A DNA stretch of 11,060 nt from Actinomycetes bacterium (GTDB taxonomy: Bacteria > Actinomycetota > CADDZG01 > JAHWKV01), in the NCBI GenBank assembly GCA_029263035.1, contig JAJCYF010000233.1:1-11060 (forward strand), in the 5' to 3' direction. The position numbers and the translations under genes were made by a program. The notes below the pieces were generated by a model that worked only from the letters and a program-made list of their open reading frames with translations, searched no databases and was not told where the DNA came from. Positions 6,725 through 11,060 of the stretch are shown in pieces. Position 1 is the stretch's first letter; each line of letters opens with the position of its first letter.

Positions 6725-7122
6725 TAGCCTTCAGAGGCCAGCTTGGCTTCCATCTTCGATGGGCACTTGACCAGGACGCTGGAGGCGGAGAACGCCTCGC
6801 CGCCCATCGCTCCCTCGGCCACCACCTCGACATCGCCGGCGAAGGTATCGGGAAGAGCGTCCTCGGTGGTCACGTCGACCGATGAGGATCCGTCGGATAC
6901 GGCAAACCGGGTGGTGGTCCCCGCAACTTCAATGGAGCCGGGCACGACCTTTCCGGCGACCCGCACCGAGCGGTTGTCGTCAAAGGTCCCGGAGGTCAGC
7001 TCCGAGGGAGTTCGGTAGTAGGCCGTGGTTCCCGAGAGTGACCAGACAACCAGCCCAACAATGGACAGGACGATCACTCCCGCGGCCAGGCTGAAGCGTT
7101 TTGTCGCGGACATGGGGGTCAT
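6724..7122 (-). CDS. ccmE: Haem chaperone CcmE, cysteine-type variant
   Basis: CcmE binds haem covalently on the extracytoplasmic face and hands it to CcmF. The product has 132 residues from ATG 7122 (MTPMSATKRF). ATG 7113 (MSATKRF) is equally possible, and neither has a good Shine-Dalgarno sequence. An N-terminal membrane anchor (about residues 9-29) is followed by an OB-fold beta barrel, recognisable from SVRVAGKVVPGSIE and TTRFAVSDG. Standard CcmE ends with a haem-binding HxxxY. Here the site is CPSKM (Cys120, Met124), which places it in the Cys-type CcmE group known from archaea and sulfate reducers, except that the usual Tyr is Met. The protein ends eight residues later, without the long flexible tail of the E. 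coli protein. It is the first gene of the operon. Confidence 0.94.
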   Translation of the reverse strand: MTPMSATKRFSLAAGVIVLSIVGLVVWSLSGTTAYYRTPSELTSGTFDDNRSVRVAGKVVPGSIEVAGTTTRFAVSDGSSSVDVTTEDALPDTFAGDVEVVAEGAMGGEAFSASSVLVKCPSKMEAKLASEG

Positions 7123-7201
7123 TATCCCATGGTTGAATGGTGATCGGACTACGCAGCGCTTTTTCGGGCCCTGCCCGCGTGGATGAAAGGGCGGAGCGAC
7201 G

Positions 7202-7230
7202 TTTAGACTTGAATTCAAGCAACTGCTCAA
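7202..7230 (-). promoter_or_regulatory. Putative ccm operon promoter with a 12-bp palindrome in its spacer
   Basis: On the minus strand TTGAGC (7225-7230) and TCTAAA (7202-7207) are separated by exactly 17 bases. Each matches 4 of 6 consensus positions. The spacer holds a perfect 12-base palindrome, CTTGAATTCAAG (7208-7219). Transcription would begin near 7195, some 70-80 bases before ccmE. The palindrome could be an operator; it is also within about 40 bases of the divergent start at 7249, so it could affect both directions. Weak consensus matches keep confidence modest. Confidence 0.35.
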
Positions 7231-7248
7231 ATCTGTGAAGGAGATCTA

Positions 7249-8580
7249 TTGGCGGAGTACGACGCGATTGTCGTCGGGGCGGGCCCGGGGGGCTCAGCCG
7301 CCGCCTACTGGCTCGCGTCCGCCGGACTAAAGGTGGCCCTTCTGGAGAAGAAGGAGCTCGGCCGGGACAAGGTCTGCGGCGACGGGCTGACCCCACGGGC
7401 CACCAAGGCTCTGGTCGAGATCGGTGTACGCCCCGCGACCGAGTCGTACCACCGTATCCGCGGCCTCCGGGTCCTGGGTGCCGACCGTGAGATGGAGCTG
7501 GACTGGCCGTCCCTCAGCAACTTCCCGCCCAACGGCCTGGTTGCCGCCCGGGCGGTCCTGGACGCCGACATCACCCGCCGGGCGATGGAAGCCGGCGCAG
7601 AGCTTTTCGAGAGGACCGAGGCCGTCGAGCCAGTCCGTGACGGCTCCACGGTGGTCGGGGTGAAGTGGGTCCGCAAGGAGTCCGCCGAGGGCGGCGGCGT
7701 GGTCAAGGCGGAGGAGGGGACCTTCATGGCGCCGTTCACCGTGGTTGCCGACGGAGCCTCCTCGTCGTTCGGGCGGGCGCTCGGCATCCGAATGGACCCC
7801 AACTACCCGTTGGGGCTGGGGATTCGCGCCTACTACAAGACCGACCGGTCCAGTGACGACTTCATCGAGTCCTGGCTGGAGCTGCGCAAGGACGATCTTT
7901 TACTCCCCGGCTACGGCTGGCTGTTCCCGCTGGGTGACGGAACCATGAACGTGGGCGTCGGCCTTCTGCAGACCTCGAAGAAGTCGCTGAACGTAAACCT
8001 CAACCGGCTGCAGCACGATTTCATCGACTGCCTGCCCCGCTCCTACGGGATCACCCATGAGACGGCGACCGGTCCCTACAAGTCGGCCCGCCTGCCCCTG
8101 GGACTCAGCGTCCGCAAACCCTACGGTGACGGATTCCTGTGCATCGGCGACGCCGCCGGCATGATCAACCCGTTCAACGGCGAGGGGATCGACTATGCGC
8201 TGGAAACCGGCAAGCTGGCCGCCGGCATGGTCAGCGCCGCGCTTTCCCGGGGGGACACGACCGAGCTGCACGACTATCAGGTCGCCCTCACCGACATCTA
8301 CGGCGGCTACTACCGGCTGGGCCGGCTGTTCCTCAAGATGATCAGCAAGCCGGAGCTGTTCCGCTTGATGTGCGGCGTCGGCATGCGCTCGGAAACCGTG
8401 ATGGCCTTCGCCCTGCAGGTCCTGGCCAACCTGGGCGAGGACCACGGGGGCAGGATGGCGGACCGGGCCTTCCGCGGCCTGGTCAGGGCGGCCGAGAGAG
8501 GCCTGGAGGACTACTCCGATCCTCAGATCCCCACCCCCAACGGGGTCAAGACCCGTGAGAGCGACACCGCAGGCGTTTAA
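7249..8580 (+). CDS. Geranylgeranyl-reductase-family FAD oxidoreductase (MenJ-like)
   Basis: The product is a 443-residue flavoprotein. The N-terminal Rossmann motif VVGAGPGGSAAAYWLASAG (residues 8-26) is followed by an acidic ribose-binding Glu33. The family motif DKVCGDGLTPRA is at 40-51, a PGYGWLFP substrate-region motif at about 220-227, and the second FAD motif GDAAGMINPFNGEGIDYA at about 300-317. This family reduces isoprenoid double bonds: geranylgeranyl groups of chlorophyll or archaeal lipids, or one unit of the menaquinone side chain (MenJ of mycobacteria). Closeness to nuo genes favours a menaquinone role, by inference. The TTG start is set by AAGGAG (7238-7243) five bases upstream, and no ATG lies before the Rossmann motif. 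It is divergent from the ccm operon and convergent with mgsA. Confidence 0.93.
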   Translation: MAEYDAIVVGAGPGGSAAAYWLASAGLKVALLEKKELGRDKVCGDGLTPRATKALVEIGVRPATESYHRIRGLRVLGADREMELDWPSLSNFPPNGLVAARAVLDADITRRAMEAGAELFERTEAVEPVRDGSTVVGVKWVRKESAEGGGVVKAEEGTFMAPFTVVADGASSSFGRALGIRMDPNYPLGLGIRAYYKTDRSSDDFIESWLELRKDDLLLPGYGWLFPLGDGTMNVGVGLLQTSKKSLNVNLNRLQHDFIDCLPRSYGITHETATGPYKSARLPLGLSVRKPYGDGFLCIGDAAGMINPFNGEGIDYALETGKLAAGMVSAALSRGDTTELHDYQVALTDIYGGYYRLGRLFLKMISKPELFRLMCGVGMRSETVMAFALQVLANLGEDHGGRMADRAFRGLVRAAERGLEDYSDPQIPTPNGVKTRESDTAGV

Positions 8581-8605
8581 GCGCCCCGGGCGCCGGCGCG
8601 CCACC

Positions 8606-9109
8606 TCATACCCGGGAAGCGGCCTCCTCGGCGGGCGACACCACCGACTCGTAGTCAAAGGCAAGCCTTACGTACTCCCCGGCCATTAGGGGGGACGTCA
8701 CCATGAAGTCGGCGGACGAACGGTTGCAGGCGATCGGGATGTTGTAGACGGCGGCGATGCGCAGCAACGCCTTGACGTCAACGTCATGCGAGTGCGACTC
8801 CAGCGGGTCCCAGAAGAACACCACGAAATCGATATGGCCCTCGGTGATCCCCGCCCCGATCTGCTGGTCCCCGCCCAGCGGCCCGCTTCGAAACCTGGTC
8901 ACGCAGAGCCCTACCTCGGTTTCCAGCAGCGCTCCGGTCGTCCCGGTGGCACACAACATGTGTTGGGTGAGGATCGGCTTGTTCCAGTTCGCCCAGTCGA
9001 CCATCTCGTTTTTTCGGTTGTCATGAGCGACAAGCGCAATCCGCTTGATCGCCGGCATGAGCACGGGCTGAATGTTCATGGGACTGCTCCGATCGAAATT
9101 ACGATTCAT
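8606..9109 (-). CDS. mgsA: Methylglyoxal synthase
   Basis: MgsA converts dihydroxyacetone phosphate to methylglyoxal and phosphate, a bypass used when sugar phosphates accumulate. The product has 167 residues and aligns with the E. coli enzyme at a constant offset of ten. His29 and Asp30 (ALVAHD), the phosphate loop ATGTTG (about 54-59), catalytic Asp81 in GPLGGDQQ, Asp101 in FFWDPL, and His108/Asp111 before VKALLRIAAVYNIP are all present. The ATG at 9109 has GGAGGG upstream with a six-base gap; the frame is open further but lacks that signal. ATG 9079 is a weaker alternative. The first 20 residues are an extension relative to the fold. It converges with the MenJ-like gene across 25 bases, with no functional link evident. 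Confidence 0.96.
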   Translation of the reverse strand: MNRNFDRSSPMNIQPVLMPAIKRIALVAHDNRKNEMVDWANWNKPILTQHMLCATGTTGALLETEVGLCVTRFRSGPLGGDQQIGAGITEGHIDFVVFFWDPLESHSHDVDVKALLRIAAVYNIPIACNRSSADFMVTSPLMAGEYVRLAFDYESVVSPAEEAASRV

Positions 9110-9121
9110 TGACCACCCTCC

Positions 9122-9168
9122 ACGGCCATCGTTGAGCCGATTATGCGGGCCGGAAGTTTCGTGGCCGT
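9122..9168. promoter_or_regulatory. Candidate mgsA promoter region with a flanking inverted repeat
   Basis: The 168-base gap between mgsA and the divergent gene at 9278 has no gene. On the minus strand CATAAT (9140-9145) matches the -10 consensus at 5 of 6 positions, about 31 bases before the mgsA ATG; no convincing -35 precedes it. A perfect 7-base inverted repeat, ACGGCCA at 9122-9128 and TGGCCGT at 9162-9168, brackets this box. It could be an operator or chance in GC-rich DNA. No clear promoter for the plus-strand gene was found. Confidence 0.3.
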
Positions 9169-9277
9169 TGCGGGACTGTGGCGGGCGTGTGAACAACTCC
9201 GCCGGACCTCATCTTTTGGGCTTAACGAATCCGGGGTTCGTGCCGATGAACCACCATAGAGAACCGCGGGATCTCCT

Positions 9278-9901
9278 ATGGAGGCATGGGCTGATATGGA
9301 CGGCAAAGCCGCTAGAAGCATCGAAGCAATCCTGGATGAGTACAACAAAAAACAACGAGCCGCGAGGCTGGAGATGGAAATCAAAAAAGCGCAGCGGGAA
9401 GAGTTTTTAAGCAACTTCGCAAGCCGAATCCAGGCGATTGTCCGCCCGGTGATGGAAGAGGCATCCGAATTGCTCAAGCGCAGCGGCCACGACTGCGAGA
9501 TCATCGAGCACTCCGACGGCCTGCAGTCCGACGGCAAGACCCTCAACGCAGCGGTCGTCCTCGCCATTTTCCCCGAAGGGGAGCGTCCCAACGACCCGCG
9601 CAAGCAGGACCAGACCGGCTGGCCCCACATCGCCTTCTTCGTGAACCCGAACAAGAACACGATCTTCGTTCACGAAAGCGCCATGATGCCCAACGTCGGA
9701 GGACCTGCCGGCACCGCCGGGGAGTACACCCTGGAGGAGATCACTGCCGACATCGTTCAAAAGCACATCGTGAGCGTTCTGGCGCGCGCCATGGGGATCG
9801 GACGGGTCAAGCGCACCGCCCGCAGCCTGCGGGTATCGCGCAGCCGGCGGCGGGAGGAAGACCCGATACCGGCGGCGCCCTTTAACTACCTGGCTCGCTA
9901 A
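9278..9901 (+). CDS. Protein of unknown function, 207 residues
   Basis: I do not recognise this protein. An N-terminal Lys/Glu/Arg-rich helical segment (about residues 8-70) is probably coiled-coil-forming. A compact alpha/beta-looking core follows at about 72-140 (hydrophobic strands AAVVLAIFPEG, HIAFFVNP and TIFVHESAMM), then a helix at about 150-172 and a basic tail (RVSRSRRRE, about 185-193). No signal peptide or membrane helix is seen, so it is probably cytosolic. Two starts are possible. ATG 9278 has little upstream signal. ATG 9296 (residue 7) has GGAGG 11 bases upstream. The 5' part is richer in A and AAA codons than its surroundings. It stands alone between mgsA (divergent) and nuoA (209 bases downstream, same strand). 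Length and clean coding character support a real gene. Confidence 0.82.
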   Translation: MEAWADMDGKAARSIEAILDEYNKKQRAARLEMEIKKAQREEFLSNFASRIQAIVRPVMEEASELLKRSGHDCEIIEHSDGLQSDGKTLNAAVVLAIFPEGERPNDPRKQDQTGWPHIAFFVNPNKNTIFVHESAMMPNVGGPAGTAGEYTLEEITADIVQKHIVSVLARAMGIGRVKRTARSLRVSRSRRREEDPIPAAPFNYLAR

Positions 9902-10061
9902 AGGGCCGGCAGCCCAAACCATCCGGCCGGGGCGGGAATCCGGACGCGCGCACATTTGCGGCATCCGCCGGCTGGGGGCGCGGCGTGTTTTGGACGTTTG
10001 TACGGTCCGTCATCCGGTAAGAGTCTGGCCTGACGAGCCCCAAGGCGGAGGGCGAGCTTGT

Positions 10062-10089
10062 GATAGCTTTCAGGGGTCTGTCAGCTATC
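10062..10089 (+). promoter_or_regulatory. Hairpin in the nuoA leader
   Basis: The 209-base stretch from 9902 to 10110 contains no gene. Near its end, GATAGCT (10062-10068) pairs with AGCTATC (10083-10089). After a 2x2 mismatch, CAG pairs with CTG around a GGGT tetraloop. The stem ends five bases before the AAGGGAA ribosome-binding sequence at 10094-10100. It could influence nuoA translation, or be a symmetric protein-binding site overlapping the promoter; no convincing -35/-10 pair could be assigned. No T-run follows, so it is not a terminator. Confidence 0.35.
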
Positions 10090-10110
10090 CATGAAGGGAA
10101 TTGACGCTCA

Positions 10111-10479
10111 GTGCCGGACGGCTATTTCGGTTCATATCTGACCCTCGCCATCTACTCGTTGGCCATGCTCGGTCTGGTCGGCGGAACCCTCGGCCTGAAC
10201 CGCCTGGTTTCGCCCAAGGTCCCGGGCAAGGAGAAGATGACCACCTACGAGAGTGGCGTGGACCCGATTGGGAGCGGTCAGAGTCAGACCACCATCCGCT
10301 ACTACATGTTCGCCCTGCTGTTCGTCATCTTCGATGTCGAGGCGGTCTTTCTGTTTCCTTGGGCGGTGGTGTTCGAAGAGATCGGCATGTTTGCCTTTGT
10401 CGAGATGATGATCTTCGTGGCCATCCTCGCCCTGGGCCTGCTATACGCCTGGCGTAAGAAGGTGCTGGACTGGATTTGA
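10111..10479 (+). CDS. nuoA: NADH-quinone oxidoreductase subunit A
   Basis: NuoA is a small membrane subunit at the quinone-binding junction of complex I. The product has 122 residues with three helices, about 8-30, 63-85 and 92-113. The family core is intact: TTYESGVDPIGSG (44-56) in the loop after helix 1, then RYYMFALLFVIFDVEAVFLF (63-82) with the conserved Asp75 and Glu77, then PWAV. The start is GTG at 10111, with AAGGGAA about ten bases upstream; no in-frame ATG precedes the first helix. It opens the nuo operon, with nuoB following after 58 bases on the same strand. Length and motif order are normal. Confidence 0.97.
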   Translation: MPDGYFGSYLTLAIYSLAMLGLVGGTLGLNRLVSPKVPGKEKMTTYESGVDPIGSGQSQTTIRYYMFALLFVIFDVEAVFLFPWAVVFEEIGMFAFVEMMIFVAILALGLLYAWRKKVLDWI

Positions 10480-10537
10480 GACTGACCCGCAAGGCAGGCC
10501 ACCCCCGCTTCACCCAAGATCACGAAGAGGAGCGCTG

Positions 10538-11060
10538 ATGGCCACAGATCCGGATGTAGAGAAGGTCAAGCTCCCCAAAGGGGTCAGCTTCCTGTTGAAC
10601 TGGGGGCGCAAGTACTCCCTTTGGATGTTCCAGTTCGGCCTGGCCTGCTGCTCGATCGAGTTCATCGCATCGGCCATGCCCAAGCATGACATCATGCGCC
10701 TGGGCGTCATCCCGTTCCCGGCCTCGCCGCGGCAGGCCGACCTCATGGTTGTGGCCGGCACGGTGACCGACAAGATGGCTCCGGCCATCAAGCGGGTCTA
10801 CGAGCAGATGGCGGAGCCGAAGTACGTGATCTCCATGGGTTCCTGCGCCAACTGCGGCGGGCCCTACTGGGACTCCTACTGCGTTACCAAGGGTGTCGAC
10901 CAGATCCTCCCGGTCGATGTCTACGTCCCCGGCTGCCCGCCCCGGCCCGAGGGACTGCTCGGCGGCATCATCCGCCTGCAGAACATGATCCAGGGCGAGA
11001 ACATCAAAGAGAAATGGCAGGGTAGTGACCACACAGGAAAGATTCCTCAGATCATCGGAA
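10538..11060 (+). CDS. nuoB: NADH-quinone oxidoreductase subunit B (3' end cut by window edge)
   Basis: NuoB carries the terminal iron-sulfur cluster N2 of complex I, which passes electrons to quinone. 174 codons are visible from ATG 10538 to the edge, with the frame still open. The N2 ligands are all present: adjacent Cys37 and Cys38 in GLACCSIEF, Cys103 in GSCANCGG and Cys133 in VPGCPPRPE. Other family blocks are SPRQADLMVVAGTVTDKMAP (63-82) and KGVDQILPVDVYVPG (118-132). AAGAGGAG (10525-10532) lies five bases before the ATG. Extra cysteines at 106 and 115 are non-ligand positions. The N-terminus is short, with no targeting sequence, as expected for a cytosolic-side peripheral subunit. It continues the nuo operon from nuoA. 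Confidence 0.97.
   Translation, partial: MATDPDVEKVKLPKGVSFLLNWGRKYSLWMFQFGLACCSIEFIASAMPKHDIMRLGVIPFPASPRQADLMVVAGTVTDKMAPAIKRVYEQMAEPKYVISMGSCANCGGPYWDSYCVTKGVDQILPVDVYVPGCPPRPEGLLGGIIRLQNMIQGENIKEKWQGSDHTGKIPQIIG

Noticed and set aside
7123..7230. N-terminal extension of ccmE to 7230
   Set aside because: The extra 36 residues resemble no CcmE and would read through the putative promoter; an N-terminal anchor directly after 7113-7122 is typical.
8581..8605. GC-rich symmetric stretch between the convergent MenJ-like and mgsA genes as a bidirectional terminator
   Set aside because: Only short 5-bp stems (GCGCC/GGCGC) with no T-run on either side; cannot be separated from ordinary GC-rich sequence.
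7900..8664. Open frame (254 codons) on the minus strand opposite the MenJ-like gene
   Set aside because: Antisense to a firmly identified flavoprotein and also overlaps the mgsA 3' end; no motif.
9221..9246. tRNA T-arm-like sequence (CGAATCCGGGGTTCG)
   Set aside because: Only a short stem; no acceptor, D-arm or anticodon arm could be built around it.
9904..9928. GGCCGG/CCGGCC stem after the 207-aa gene as a terminator
   Set aside because: Six-base self-complementary arms, 13-base loop and no T-run; too weak.

Overview
The window is high-GC bacterial chromosome. It carries a nearly complete cytochrome c maturation (Ccm, System I) operon and the start of a respiratory complex I (nuo) operon. 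Frequent GTG/TTG starts, very tight gene packing and a MenJ-like menaquinone reductase close to nuoA suggest an actinobacterial (Actinomycetota-type) or related Gram-positive-lineage organism, probably uncultured. That placement is inference. System I is not the usual cytochrome c pathway in Actinobacteria, where System II (ResB/CcsA) is common.

Layout. Positions 1-285 (minus) hold the N-terminal part of an unrecognised two-helix membrane protein with its own putative promoter. Positions 424-7122 (minus) are the ccm operon, transcribed ccmE, ccmF, ccmH, ccmI-like, a 405-aa bitopic protein of unknown function, ccmA, ccmB, ccmC, ccmD. From ccmF to ccmC every junction is a 4-base stop/start overlap, so these genes are very probably translated as one coupled unit. 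ccmE is separated from ccmF by a 73-bp gap filled by a strong imperfect hairpin. Position 7249 starts a divergent geranylgeranyl-reductase-family flavoprotein (MenJ-like). It converges on mgsA (methylglyoxal synthase, minus). A divergent 207-aa protein of unknown function follows. nuoA and a truncated nuoB run off the right edge.

How it fits together. The products mostly serve an anaerobic or aerobic electron transport chain. CcmABCD load and deliver haem, CcmE carries it across the membrane, and CcmF/CcmH/CcmI attach it to apocytochromes. The MenJ-like enzyme would adjust saturation of the quinone side chain, and NuoA/NuoB belong to the NADH:quinone oxidoreductase that reduces that quinone. 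mgsA is a glycolytic overflow enzyme with no evident link.

The most interesting part is the Ccm machinery. CcmE is the Cys-type variant (CPSK) rather than the His type, and it has Met where Tyr is usual. CcmH is present but has a C-x7-C motif instead of the canonical CxxC. CcmI is reduced to one membrane anchor plus one helical hairpin. A previously unassigned 405-aa exported protein is embedded in the operon and carries a similar helical hairpin on its predicted cytosolic tail. Together these look like a variant System I. No CcmG thioredoxin or DsbD/CcdA reductant-supply gene is visible in the window.

No rRNA, tRNA, CRISPR array, insertion sequence or integrase gene was seen. No gene-free stretch exceeds about 210 bases.
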